From positions 35,097,679-35,161,678 of the forward strand of contig OY744614.1 in the NCBI GenBank assembly GCA_963556255.1: DNA of 64,000 nt, read 5' to 3'. This document shows, in pieces, positions 47,405-58,055 of this stretch (positions are counted from its first letter, which is position 1; the number at the start of each line of letters is the position of its first letter). The translations under genes were made by a program, and so were the position numbers. The DNA comes from Allolobophora icterica (Eukaryota > Annelida > Clitellata > Crassiclitellata > Lumbricidae). The notes under the pieces were generated by a model. The model saw only the letters and a program-made list of their open reading frames with translations, was not told where the DNA came from and searched no databases.

Positions 47405-48135
47405 CCTCTTCTTTATGGTTTAAGCGATGTTTTGCCTTTTGCCTCCTCTGCTTAGTGTTATCAGTGTGTGACCCCCAAAACACAGCAATGCAACCCAAGC
47501 ATCCTCCCTAAGCGGGTCCTGAGTGATTTTATCTATGATGTTGACCAACAACTTGGCCACTGCAGGCCTAGCCCCTCTTGGAATATGCTTGATTAGGCCG
47601 CCAATATGGGAGGGGTGGGTGATTTTGGAAACAGAATGGGGAGAAGTAACCGGGTCCTGACTAGAACATGAGGCAATAGGTGGTTCGCATGCAGAGGTTT
47701 GAGCTACGGGACCGGAGTTAGAGGGAGCATGTGTTGTGTAGACAGTAAGGGGCGGCCTATTCGAGCCTGGGCAAGGTTTGTCCCTAGGTCCATGCCGTCG
47801 CCTAGGTGTAATTGTCTGACGGCATGACACACACTGCATGTGCCCTTAGCCTTATTAGCTGTCTGAGAGAGAGGCCATGATTGAAAAGATGAATCAGCCA
47901 TGCACGCCCCCGGGCGATAATGCCGGAGCGATTCGGCACGCCACAAGGCCACTCAAGAACAACGATTGACTGTGCAAAAATGCAACAAAAATCAGTTCAA
48001 GATGAGCGAGGTTTGCAAATACGCGTGCTTACCAAGTGAACATATAACGCAAGAACAACAGTCGCTTAAAAGTGCAGAGTTAAAACCAAATAAGGCACAG
48101 ATAGAAAACATGCCGCCATCCTAGCAAAGGGCCAT

Positions 48136-48495
48136 TCCAGAATTATTATTATAATTATTAAAACAGTTTTATAGAGCGTCCCTTCAAGATTGCCTACTCA
48201 CTGTGGAAGCACTCCCAGCCCACCACGGTAGAACAACGCAGTTTTGAGGACAGTAAGAAAAGGGGTGACATGATCAATCGGTATTTGATGGAGCTTAGTA
48301 GGGAACCCATTCCAGGTCATGGGGGCAGCCACAGAGAAGGCACGGCGCGGCCGCATGGCTGTCCGCGCGCGCGGAACAATATTATGTTCAGCTTGCGCAG
48401 CTGAGCGGAAAGAGCAACGGCGCTGCGAGCACGAGGTGGGACAGTCCCAATGAGGTGGGATATGTCCCAATGCAATGCTCAGATTAGGTACCAAA
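48136..48495 (-). mobile_element. LINE 3' fragment
   Basis: The minus-strand frame reads IVPRARTAMRPRRAFSVAAP, MTWNGFPTKLHQIP and FLTVLKTALFYRGGLG then stop. It ends in an (AAT)n tail at 48136-48160. Same tail type as the LINE at 53711-54728. Confidence 0.75.
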
Positions 48496-48607
48496 ATTGT
48501 GTTAAAGACACATCATTCGCATGAAATCTTCATAAATGACCATTGATTCCTGCTGTGCTGCCTGTCTGCAGGCTAATTGTCGGTCTGAATGTCTACCTGT
48601 TGCTACC

Positions 48608-48996
48608 CAGGGCTGTAGTGGTAAAATTTGAGGTGAGTATACGCTACCGGTGACCAGCGGCGTTAAAAAAATTTGAAGACCTTCTTTTAGGAATTCGTCT
48701 AAGAAAAATTTCAGACTTTTCACAAATTCCCTTACAATTTTCTGACTTTTTACGATTTCGTCCCTGAAAAAGTTGATGACCTTTTTTTTAGTCATTCGCC
48801 CTAAAAACCTGTCAAAACCTGTCAAAACCTCTCTTTTTCCTCCAAATTTCATTACTCAGGTCTCTACAGAGGTAAGTATACGCTGTATACCCGCGTATAC
48901 CCTCGTCTAGAGCGCTGATCATGAGTATACGCTCTCAAATTTCGCTAGAGGTGAGTATACGCTGTATACCCGCGTATACCCTCGACTACAGCCCTG
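48608..48996. mobile_element. hAT-like element A, copy 1
   Basis: Ends CAGGGCTGTAG and CTACAGCCCTG. Interior holds repeated GGTGAGTATACGCT and GTATACCCGCGTATACCCTC units. The target duplication TTGCTACC is at 48600-48607 on the left. On the right it is split: TTGC at 48997-49000, then element B, then the rest (TACC) at 49518-49521. Confidence 0.88.
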
Positions 48997-49000
48997 TTGC

Positions 49001-49509
49001 CAGTGTGATTCTCGTTAACGTTAACGATAACGAAAATGTTCGTTAACGAACAAAAAATGATTTCGTTAACGATAACTATAACTATAACTAAAAAATATCA
49101 TTAACTATATATAACTATAACTATAACGAAAATAACACTAACGAAAATTCATTGCTATTTTCGTTAATAGGCCTACGAATAAAAAAGTGCAATATCAACT
49201 AACGTGAGAACGTGAAAATACACCCGTTAACGAAATCAAAATGATTCCTATGTGCGCCTTGGATGTCGGTGAATATGGAGCGCTGTGTAGTCATGAAGCT
49301 GAAAGCACCCATTCGTCAAAGCTCTAAGCAAATTATTGTGTAGCACGAAAATGTTTTCGTTAACGAAAGCAAAATGATTTCGTTAACGATAACTATAACT
49401 GTAACTAAAAAATAATATTAACTATAACTGTAACTATAACTAAAATGAAAAACCATTAACTATAACTGTAACTGTAACTAAAATAAAATCTGTAAGGAGA
49501 ATCACACTG
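49001..49509. mobile_element. hAT-like element B, inserted in the target duplication of element A
   Basis: Ends CAGTGTGATTCTC and its exact inverse. Flanked by the exact 8 bp duplication CCTGTTGC (48993-49000 and 49510-49517), which overlaps the last four bases of element A. Subterminal regions are arrays of CGTTAACGATAACTATAACT-like units. Confidence 0.9.
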
Positions 49510-49521
49510 CCTGTTGCTACC

Positions 49522-49824
49522 TGTATATATGTCATTGCCTAAGGACAAACACATTTATTAGAAAAGAAACTTATAGGAAGCAAATGTGAAGGGCAGCAGG
49601 AGGATAAGGAGGGGGAGGAGGAAGAGAAAACAGGAGGAGAACAAAAGAGAAGATGAAGAGTAGAAGTGGGGTGGGTGAAGAGAAGGAATAACAGAAAATA
49701 CGGAAGAGAAATAAAAGATGGATACAGGACAAACGAATAGGAAAGGAAGGATCGAAAAAGAATTCAGAGAATGAAGAGGAGGAAGAGATTATCTGCTTCT
49801 GTGGTGAGAATGTATGCAGCTCAC
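49522..49824 (-). other. Start of AAA gene intron 1, purine-rich
   Basis: Purine-rich (GGAGGA, AAGAAG) stretch next to exon 1. No element recognised. Confidence 0.5.
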
Positions 49825-49865
49825 TCCTCGTCTTCGAAGTCGTACTTGATTCTCTTCGACGCCAT
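49825..49865 (-). CDS. AAA ATPase coding exon 1 (start codon)
   Basis: A 41 bp coding exon: MASKRIKYDFEDE plus two bases, then donor GTGAGC. The phase-2 end agrees with exon 2. Reading straight through instead gives a stop one codon later, consistent with an intron. With seven exons the product is about 301 residues: a short basic then acidic N terminus and a single AAA module. The first intron is over 7 kb and holds several retrotransposon and DNA-transposon remnants. A different upstream first exon cannot be ruled out. Confidence 0.7.
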
Positions 49866-50148
49866 AGCCTACTTTGTAAATCTCGGCCTATGAAAATAAC
49901 AGAGCATGCAGTTACATAACGGTTACAACTGTAATGGAATGATCAGTATTATTACTGTAAATTATTGTCTTGATACAGCTATACTGTTGATGTGTTAACT
50001 TCTTTTGTAAAAGTTTCTGTTCCACTGCATGGGCACTCGACCTTTTAGTTCTTAGTGCATGCTATAATGGGATCAGGTATACAGCACGGGATCTCGCATA
50101 ATTTTGCACAGTCGCCTTTCTAAACCAGAACTTAACTGTGGTTTAGCT
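49866..50148. other. 5' flank of the AAA gene
   Basis: Would contain the 5'UTR and core promoter if exon 1 is correct. No TATA box or obvious motif stands out. Confidence 0.35.
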
Positions 50149-50323
50149 CAGGGGCGTCTACGCCATAGAAACCTTGGAGCAAATGCTCCATCCAAGAAAT
50201 AGGGGGGGAAAGATCTGTCAGTGTGTTTGCCACCATTTTAGGGGGGAAGGAACGAGAAGGGGGGGAAGAAGAGGGAGAAAAGTGACGTTGCTCCAATGAC
50301 TTAGGGGGGGATAGACGCCCCTG
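50149..50323 (+). mobile_element. hAT-like MITE, family CAGGGGCG, copy 4
   Basis: Ends CAGGGGCGTCTA and TAGACGCCCCTG. TGGTTTAGCT precedes it and recurs two bases after the right end, so the target duplication is present but with a small filler. Confidence 0.9.
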
Positions 50324-50729
50324 CATGGTTTAGCTTAACATGTAATCTATTGTCATATCATAACGAAAGCAGGGCCTCTATTGATAAACAAATTTGCTTG
50401 TCCCATGCGCGCTCCAACGCTGCCGCCAACGTACGCCGGCCATAATAAGTTCGTTTCTGCGTGAAGTGTCAGCGACTTTATCTTATTTTATAATTTGCTT
50501 TTTTGTTTTAATCGCGACATCTGAGTTTCAAATCCACGAAGACACTCGAAAGCAAGACAAAAGCAACATTCTGGAGGTAAGAGTCACAGTGTAACAGACT
50601 CACAGTCTAATAAGCACTCCATGGTCTTGATCACTAGATCATTACTTACTTGCTTTTGGGAAGTACATTAAAGGCGCTATATGAATGTCTTATACATACA
50701 CATGCAAATACATGATGCCTATCTGAGCG

Positions 50730-51130
<401 letters not shown>

Positions 51131-51159
51131 AACATACATGCATAGATAGATAACATACA

Positions 51160-51452
51160 TGCACACATACATACGTACCTGCATACACAAATACATACAT
51201 ACATAAATACATGCATGCATAAATAGGCCTACATGCATGTATGCATACAAATATGCATGCGTGCATACAATCGTATATACATACCTACATAGAATAGTAC
51301 ATACACGTATACAATACATACATACATACACACATACATACACATACATACATACATACATACATACATACATACATACATACATACATACATACATACA
51401 TACAAACATACACATGCACAATTGCACATGCATACATGCATACATACATACT
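51160..51452. repeat. (CATA)n microsatellite
   Basis: CATA units with frequent substitutions. Most regular at about 51340-51405. Confidence 0.93.
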
Positions 51453-51980
51453 TACATTACATTTTTTTAAAATTATTATACCAAAATAATTATCACCATT
51501 ACATGAAATTGATCATCATCCTTTAAAAGCCACCAATGATTCAATCCTATGGTTCATGGTACTGTGATTATTAATAGCCTAATGTCAGTTCAAGAAATTA
51601 GTTCCCATTTGTATGATAAGTTACTAGTTACTTCACCAGGTGTGCTATAAAATTAGATGACTGTGATTTCCGAATTTGTTTGAACAGTAAATGCGTATAG
51701 CCTAGTTATAAATTTTTCGTCTGCATTTTGATTTGCTTTAACTGGTTCCTTTTAGCATAATCGAACTATAGCTAACAAAATCACGCAATCGGAAATTTTA
51801 CCTATAACAAATTAAGCAATGTTGCCACCTGTGACAGAAATAAATGAGATACGTAAATAGGTAAATATGTAAAAAAAAACACTTGTGCATATCTAGCAAT
51901 TTAGGAAAAGGTAGTAAACCACAAAATCAGATGCAAACTGGATGAAGATGAGAATTCTACTCAAAAAAAATTCTACTTAC
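51453..51980. other. Intergenic, nothing recognised
   Basis: AT-rich unique sequence between two arrays. Confidence 0.5.
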
Positions 51981-51983
51981 AAA

Positions 51984-52416
51984 TCAGATTACGATCGTCG
52001 TCTTACAAACTGAGATTACGATCGCCGTCTTACAAACTGAGATTACGATCGTCGTCTTACAAACTGAGATTACGATCGCCGTCTTACAAACTGAGATTAC
52101 GATCGTCGTCTTACAAACTGAGATTACGATCGTCGTCTTACAAACTGAGATTACGATCGTCGTCTTACAAACTGAGATTACGATCGTCGTCTTACAAACT
52201 GAGATTACGATCGTCGTCTTACAAACTGAGATTACGATCGCCGTCTTACAAACTGAGATTACGATCGTCGTCTTACAAACTGAGATTACGATCGTCGTCT
52301 TACAAACTGAGATTACGATCGTCGTCTTACAAACTGAGATTACGATCGCCGTCTTACAAACTGAGATTACGATCGCCGTCTTACAAACTGAGATTACGAT
52401 CGCTGTCTTACAAACG
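51984..52416. repeat. Minisatellite, 27 bp unit, 16 copies
   Basis: Units of ACTGAGATTACGATCGTCGT plus CTTACAA, with the third-last codon varying GTC/GCC. Because 27 is a multiple of three it stays open on the minus strand as 16 copies of SVCKT(T/A)IVI after an ATG near 52475. No other sign of coding was found. Confidence 0.95.
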
Positions 52417-52419
52417 CTC

Positions 52420-53125
52420 GCAAAGCTAAACGAGAACGAGTCTGACTTCAGAGAGAGGCTTATTTGTTTCGTCATTACAATTATTGCTAATTCACATTAT
52501 GCATCGAAGTTATTAATTAATCAATAAGAAACACATATCACCGGTGTCTTATCCACAAGGCATCAACTGATAATTCATCAAACCGTAATCAGTCCGACTG
52601 AGATAAAGAGGTAGATTTTTAAAGAACAGTTTATACGTTCACATTTTAACGTATTAGTAATGGCTCTAGCCAAAGAGTTTGAAGTTTCAGCAGTTTTGAC
52701 TTTGTGATACCAACAAGTAGGCTAGCTAGTTACAGTAATCAAGGTGATTGAGACCAATGCGTTTTCCACACATATCCATGAAGACATTTGGACATAACAC
52801 CTAATTCTGCATTATGTCACGAATGTACGCTGACACAAAGATAAGTTTTGCGAAGCTCTGTCAGAGTTGGTGACTGAAATAATTAAAATGAAGGAATTTG
52901 GCCACCGCAGATGAACCGTTAACAATTTTATAAGTTGGTGGCGGTTTAAATGGGAAGTCAACATTTTTTGGAGATCACAACTTGATCTGAAAAATATGAT
53001 CCGACAGGAGTAACAGGATGAAGCGACTGTGAATCAGAATGAGTTATGAGGACATCCAAGGTGTGGCCCTTATTGTGTAATAAAGGTAATAATCGAGCTG
53101 TTGAATGTCAAACTCTTAATTATGA
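52420..53125. other. Intergenic, nothing recognised
   Basis: No exon or element seen. Confidence 0.5.
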
Positions 53126-53180
53126 TAATACTGATGATGAAGATGATGATGATGACGACGACGACGACGACGACGATAAC
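53126..53180. repeat. (GAT/GAC)n microsatellite
   Basis: Trinucleotide GAT turning into GAC; encodes poly-Asp in one frame by chance. Confidence 0.9.
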
Positions 53181-53367
53181 AACAACGACGGTGATAATTA
53201 TGTTTCTAAGGCGATTTTTTTAAACGTCATTTCCTTCAGTCCGTAGGCCTATATGATTCCTGTGACGTCATAATCAATATCTGCGCTTTATGCTGTGCGT
53301 TAGGCCTAATGTTATTTTCATTATTAGCATGTTTAGCGCCATTTTCCAAGAACCAAGAATCAATCTA

Positions 53368-53492
53368 TGGCGCTGAGCAATAATGAGTGCAGGACTTGCT
53401 CAAGGTCCCTACGTAGTAAGTTAGGACTCGATGAGGATCAAACCTGTGAGTGGGCTGCGCGTTACAAGGCGAGCGCTGTAGCCAATCGATTG
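53368..53492 (-). repeat. tRNA-derived SINE, first family, copy 2
   Basis: On the minus strand it has GGCTACAGCGCTCGCCTTGT, B-box-like GGTTTGATCC, and the shared body GGGACCTTGAGCAAGTCC and TTGCTCAGCGCCA of the copy at 23879. Confidence 0.7.
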
Positions 53493-53559
53493 CTGTTTGT
53501 TCCCGTCTGTGTGGACGAATTAGAGCACGTTGCTCAATTTCCAAAGTCAGAAGTATTGT

Positions 53560-53700
53560 ATTGTATTGTACCTGAACATTTATAAAGCGCCTCTCACAGT
53601 GTTCGCTAATCAGAGCTAGGTCGCTAATCAGAGGCGCTCCCCGTGCGAAAGACCCAGTGAATAGAAAGTGGTTTTAAGACAGCGGAACGAGGCACTTGGG
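53560..53700 (-). mobile_element. LINE 3' terminal fragment
   Basis: Contains the inverse of AGGCGCTTTATAAATGTT, resembling the 3' end of the adjacent LINE, and a second AGAGGCGCT copy. Mostly untranslated sequence. Confidence 0.4.
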
Positions 53701-53710
53701 CCACCAGCTA

Positions 53711-54728
53711 ATCAATCAATCAATCAATCATAAAATTTATATAGCGCCTCTTCAAGAGTTCTACTCAGAGGCGCTCCCGAGCCAGGTCTGATCATAGAGA
53801 AAAGTCTTCAATAGGGTGTAGAAGGAAGACGAGTGTGTACGAGGAGATAGGCGAAGGAAAGATGGCAAGTCAATCCACACTGTTGGACCAACAACAGAAA
53901 ATGCTCGACGCTGCATTGTAGCAGTGCGGGCAAATGGAACCAGAAAGTCACCCCGAGTAGAGGAACGAAGAGCTGAGCGACCCGTAAAGGAGGAAGAGAG
54001 AGTAAAGATGGAGCATAAGTAGCGAGGAGCTGTGCCCAAGACGCTTTGCCAGACAAGAGAGCAGAGCCGATACAGGATACGCTGCCGGAGAGGGAGCCAG
54101 TGTAGAGTATGATACATGTAGGAGGATACGCTACCATAGCGAGGAATGGAACCAACAAGGCGAGCCGCAGACCGTAAAACCCTCTCAAGAGTGGACAACC
54201 GGACTTGAGGAAGACCAATGTAAAGGGAAGAACAGTAGTCTAGACGAGAACAAACTAAGGCGTGGATAAGAGTAGAAGCAGCAGATGTTGAGAGAGAGCG
54301 AGCAACGACCCTAAGCTGACGGAGATGGTAAAAGCAGGAGCGAGACAAGGAGGAAAGGTGCTTAGTAAATGTTAATTCCTGATCAATGATGACACCGAGG
54401 TCTCGTACGGAGGTAGAGAATGACATTAGAGGGAATTCAGCTGCGAAAGAGTTCAGATCAAGTTTTGCCAGCTGCTGGCGGGTACCCAGCCATATGAACT
54501 GGGTCTTAAGAGGATTAAGTCTCAGGCGATTGGAAGAAAGCCAGGCAGACAGAGTGTCAGTTGCGCGAGACATCACGCGAACAGCACTCAGAGCATCCCT
54601 TGCAGAGCAATGCAAGTAAGATTGGAGATCATCAGCGTAAGAGTGGCTAGACAGAGCAATAGCAGCAAGAACAGATTCAAGGTCAGCAGTAAAGAGGATA
54701 AAAAGAAGAGGGCCAAGCACGGAACCCC
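53711..54728 (-). mobile_element. CR1/L2-like LINE, 5'-truncated, intact reading frame
   Basis: One uninterrupted frame of 319 codons runs from within the palm of the reverse transcriptase to the natural stop. It has VLGPLLFILFTADL, the catalytic box SYADDLQSYL (YADD), LRLNPLKTQFIWLG, RDLGVIIDQELTFTKHLSSL and the tail RRAFSVVGPTVWIDLP ending GSASE. The 3' end is AGGCGCTATATAAATTTTAT plus a (GATT)n tail at about 53711-53731. The lack of stops suggests a fairly recent insertion. The first polymerase motifs are missing. Confidence 0.9.
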
Positions 54729-54793
54729 GTTCGTGAATAATTAGGCCTGCGTACGGGGAGACTAATACTGTAGAGCATAACTGATCATTTTTG

Positions 54794-54942
54794 ACGTACG
54801 CGTACGGTACGCGTACCTTACAAGACTATAATCAATTGAGGTTCTTTATGAATGATCAGATAAATTTGTTGCATTTCTCACGTACGCGTACGGTACGCGT
54901 ACGTTATTTTTTCGATAACGTCCGTACGGTACGCGTACGTTA
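54794..54942. repeat. Three copies of a GTACGCGTAC palindromic motif
   Basis: CGTACGCGTACGGTACGCGT followed by AC occurs at 54794 and 54881, and a shorter form at 54923-54942, with ATTTTTTCGATAACG between the last two. Each copy is self-complementary. Confidence 0.85.
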
Positions 54943-54994
54943 TTCCGAGAGGTAACGTACGGTCGCACTTTGATATTTAGAAGCCTATTGTGAT

Positions 54995-55060
54995 CAGTGG
55001 CGTAGCTGGCCAAGAGGTCCTGAGGTCCGGACCCTCAGTGGCCAAGATCATCAACGATTC
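54995..55060. mobile_element. Possible hAT terminus
   Basis: CAGTGGCGTAGCTGGCC resembles a widespread hAT end (CAGTGGCGTAGC). No matching inverse end or duplication was found. Confidence 0.3.
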
Positions 55061-55785
55061 GCGTGGACGGTAGATCCCATGTTTTATATGTACCCCTACC
55101 CCGATCGGTCTGTTGAGTGCTCTGTCATTGGACCCAAGTATTAAAGAATGCATCGTAATTATTGTATTTGTATTATTATAGTTCTATTGTAGTTGTATTT
55201 TATTGTAGTATTCCAGGAAGATAGACCAACCATGCATACATGCGTGTATATACATGCACATCAAAGCTTCCGATATGTAAATGTAAATGCTACAATTTTT
55301 CGAACTTATAACCAATAGAAAATGGAGGCATTTCCCTAAAGCGTCGCAAGATTAAGCCTATTCATTGCACTAAAACATCTGTAGGGCCTAGTCCATTTTC
55401 TGGCAACAATCTCATGCCTCTTTTACAGAAGAAATACAAATCAACATTGGTGTTGCATAAAAACCACTACATTCAATGTTGCATATTTTTGATACAACTA
55501 TTGTTGCATAAAAATGTCCACACTTTGTTGCCAACACATCAACATTTGTTTAGCAAAATTAGCTCAACAGTAGATGTAAAATAATGGGTGGCCCGTAAAC
55601 GAAAAACGGGAGGTCCGTAATTTAACGGGAAAAGGCCTGGCAACTTTGTTGACGGGCAACTGAACCGTATTTTCACGGGAATTTTTAACAGTGATATATA
55701 TAGACAATTTAAAGTGCTCAGCGCCTTTTTTACAGAGTATCATTCTCGTTCACTCGTCCTTTCGTCTGCCTACCCATGAAGCATT
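55061..55785. other. Intergenic, nothing recognised
   Basis: No exon or complete element seen. Confidence 0.45.
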
Positions 55786-55789
55786 CATG

Positions 55790-56090
55790 CTTTCATCCAT
55801 ACTCTGATGCATCCAACATCGCTGCCTCCATTGTCCACCCCAAGCTTTATTACTGTAATTCCCTATTCTACTCATTTTCCCATTCATTCAAAATTCACTC
55901 GGCCGAGCTGTCACCTGTAGGACACCAAAGAATAACCATATCATTCCCGTCACTAAATACTCTAATGACTGAAAATCTATGAGCTCATCCACTTCGAAGT
56001 CCTATCGCTAACCTGCAATTCACTACACAACTTCTAGCCGAAGTACCTTAGCGAATTCTTTACTATCTAACCACCCTGATCTACCCGATC
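55790..56090 (+). mobile_element. LINE reverse-transcriptase fragment, degraded
   Basis: The plus frame has ASNIAASIVHPKLYYCNSLF, matching the SIVHxKLDYCNSLF block of CR1/L2-type LINEs (compare 37938-38400), followed by frameshifted remnants including a P-K-Y-L-like end. Confidence 0.6.
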
Positions 56091-56142
56091 CTCCTCCTAT
56101 CTCTCTCTCTCTCGTCCCCCATTCACTACTCACCTCAAGTTC

Positions 56143-56847
56143 TCCATCCATCCATCAATCCATCCATCCATCCATCAACCCATCCATCCATTCATCCATC
56201 CACTCATCCATCCATCCATCCATCCATTCATTCATCCACCAATCCATCCACCCATCCATACATTTATCCAGCCACCCACTAACCCATCCATACACCCACC
56301 CATCCATCCATACATCCATCCATCCATACATCCATCCATCCATACATCCATCCATCCATCCATACATCCATCAACCCATCCATCCACTCATCCATCCACT
56401 CATCCATCCATCCATCCATCCATCCATTCATTCATCCACCAATCCATCCACCCATCCATAAATTTATCCAGCCACCCACTCACCCATCCATACACCCACC
56501 CATCCATCCATCCATACATCCATCCATCCATCCATACATCCATCCATACATCCACCCATCTATGCATCCATCCACCCACTCATCCATCCAACCATTCATC
56601 CATCCACTCATCCATCCATCAATCCACCCATCCATCCACCCACCCATCCATCCAACCATTCATCCATCCACTCATCCATCCATCAATCCACCCATCCATC
56701 CACCCACCCATCCATCCATCCATCCATCCATCCATCCATCCATCCATCCACCCATCCATACATCCACCAATCCATTCATCCATCCATCCACCCATCCATC
56801 CATACACTCATCCATCCATCCATCCATCCATCTATATCCTCCAATCC
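56143..56847. repeat. (CATC)n microsatellite, about 700 bp
   Basis: CATC/CCAT units with frequent CACC and ATTC variants. Contains a longer internal duplication: the block around 56218-56340 recurs around 56395-56520. It lies just past the stop of the sushi-protein gene. Confidence 0.97.
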
Positions 56848-56900
56848 ATCCATCTACCCATATAACGATGACTTTTCATGTGGGTTTAATAGGTTTATGG

Positions 56901-57642
56901 TTAAGTCTGTCGAGGGTTGCGATGGATGTCATGTATCTGACGTGACAAGACTTTCACAGTTGACTGCATCTCCTCACTTCGACTGATCTCAACCAGATCA
57001 GGCGCCGATTTACTCTTCACCCTCCGACATCGCATCGCCAACTCTAACCCCTCGACGCAACCAACCGAATCCGTTCTCCGATTCGCCTGAAGGTCTTCGT
57101 TCCGCTCGAGTGCACCTCCTCCCGGAAGCAGATCGGGCCTCGTCGTCTGATCGTCGCTACATGCCTCCGTCGGCAGTGTCAAGTCCCCGTCGAAGGTCAG
57201 CTGGCTGCCCTTGACCTTGACCTCTGGCCCCTCCAGTGAGTAACAGTGCGGACACAGCATCATCTCTATGACTGCTTTCGACGAGTCCAGCATCCGGTCC
57301 CTGCCCCTCAGGATGTACTCTGACGGGTAGAGGCACGGCGCTGCCTTCTTTCCCTTCCCGTAGTACTGCATGACTGCAGGCTGGTCCATGAAGGAAGCTT
57401 TGTTCTTATATAGCGCTCGGCTGTAGGGCTTCTCGTACTGTCCCAGACCGAAAGTCATCTCGTACGCGTTCTCTGGCCGACAGGTGAAGGCTGCTGAGGA
57501 TGCAGTGGCGGCAGATGCACCTGGAGAAAAGCATCCGCAGATGGCCCTCAGCTCGCTCAAGATGCTTTGTCTCGTCCTCCGATCTCCAGGTAGCGCCACG
57601 TTAGACCGTAACAAACCACAGGGGTCGCACTTCTCCCAGACT
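56901..57642 (-). CDS. Sushi-domain membrane protein, last exon (cytoplasmic tail)
   Basis: An open frame of about 247 codons ending in TAA at 56901-56903. It reads [20 protein letters not shown] at the start and [11 protein letters not shown] at the end. No known domain is recognised. Visible features are a Tyr-rich stretch ([27 protein letters not shown]), a cysteine pair CPHC, and a basic patch [13 protein letters not shown] content and codon use are well above those of the flanking DNA, as expected of coding sequence. The 5' boundary is inferred: using AAG at 57643-57645 as acceptor keeps the phase-2 frame from the membrane exon. An acceptor at CAG 57651-57653 would break the frame unless another exon intervenes. 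The (CATC)n array begins about 50 bp past the stop and may be in the 3'UTR. Confidence 0.75.
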
Positions 57643-57726
57643 CTTGGCATCTGTTAACCACAGCAACAGATCGTAAGGTAAAGCAAGACATGTAAACATG
57701 GTAATGTAAAAGTAACGTGAGGTAAG

Positions 57727-58054
57727 CAGTGCTGTAGTGGTAAAATTAAAGGTGAGTACATGCTACCGGTTAGTTTCCGAAACACTGAGGGGAAAGTGCC
57801 CCCTCCCAAGCAAGACATTTTTAAACATGGAAACGATTTTGTGAGCGTTTAAGCTATTGAAATGAAGGAATTCCTCAATTTCTGATACATCAACTATGCC
57901 AACCTTTATTGAAAAATTAATGTTTTTTACATCCAAGGTCAAGCAAACAGAAATATTTAAATTTCAAACTGAAAGTATTAAAAATATGTCAAAGTACGTT
58001 CTGTTGGCGAGTACACGCTGTATAGCCGTGTATACTTTCGTCTATACAGCCCTG
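57727..58054. mobile_element. hAT-like element A, copy 2
   Basis: Starts CAGTGCTGTAGTGGTAAAAT and ends GTCTATACAGCCCTG, sharing GGTGAGTA-ATGCTACCGGT and GCTGTATA-CCGTGTATAC with copy 1 at 48608. Flanking octamers GAGGTAAG and GGGGTAAG differ at one base. Lies in the last intron of the sushi-protein gene. Confidence 0.82.
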
Positions 58055-58055
58055 G

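Larger units (their letters stand above)
44890..47950 (-). mobile_element. Non-LTR retrotransposon, nearly full-length but frameshifted
   Basis: Reads leftward. In order: an N-terminal region with CSVCHAVRQLHLGD and CVSCRQ (47950-47810), RGARPAVAKLLVNIIDKITQ and SRGGKRQNIA (about 47600-47425), FPAGSAGRPDGIRPQHI (about 47060), the reverse transcriptase (46775-45882), and a C-terminal region with CPCGATVQEDGSHGMSC (45869-45162) ending near 44990. The 3'UTR ends in an A run and (AAT)n tail at 44887-44925. At least four frame breaks and one in-frame TAG (about 46784) disable it. Clade not assigned. Confidence 0.85.

Noticed and set aside
56155..56945. Met-Asp-Gly-Trp and His-Pro-Ser-Ile frames
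   Set aside because: CATC microsatellite translations.
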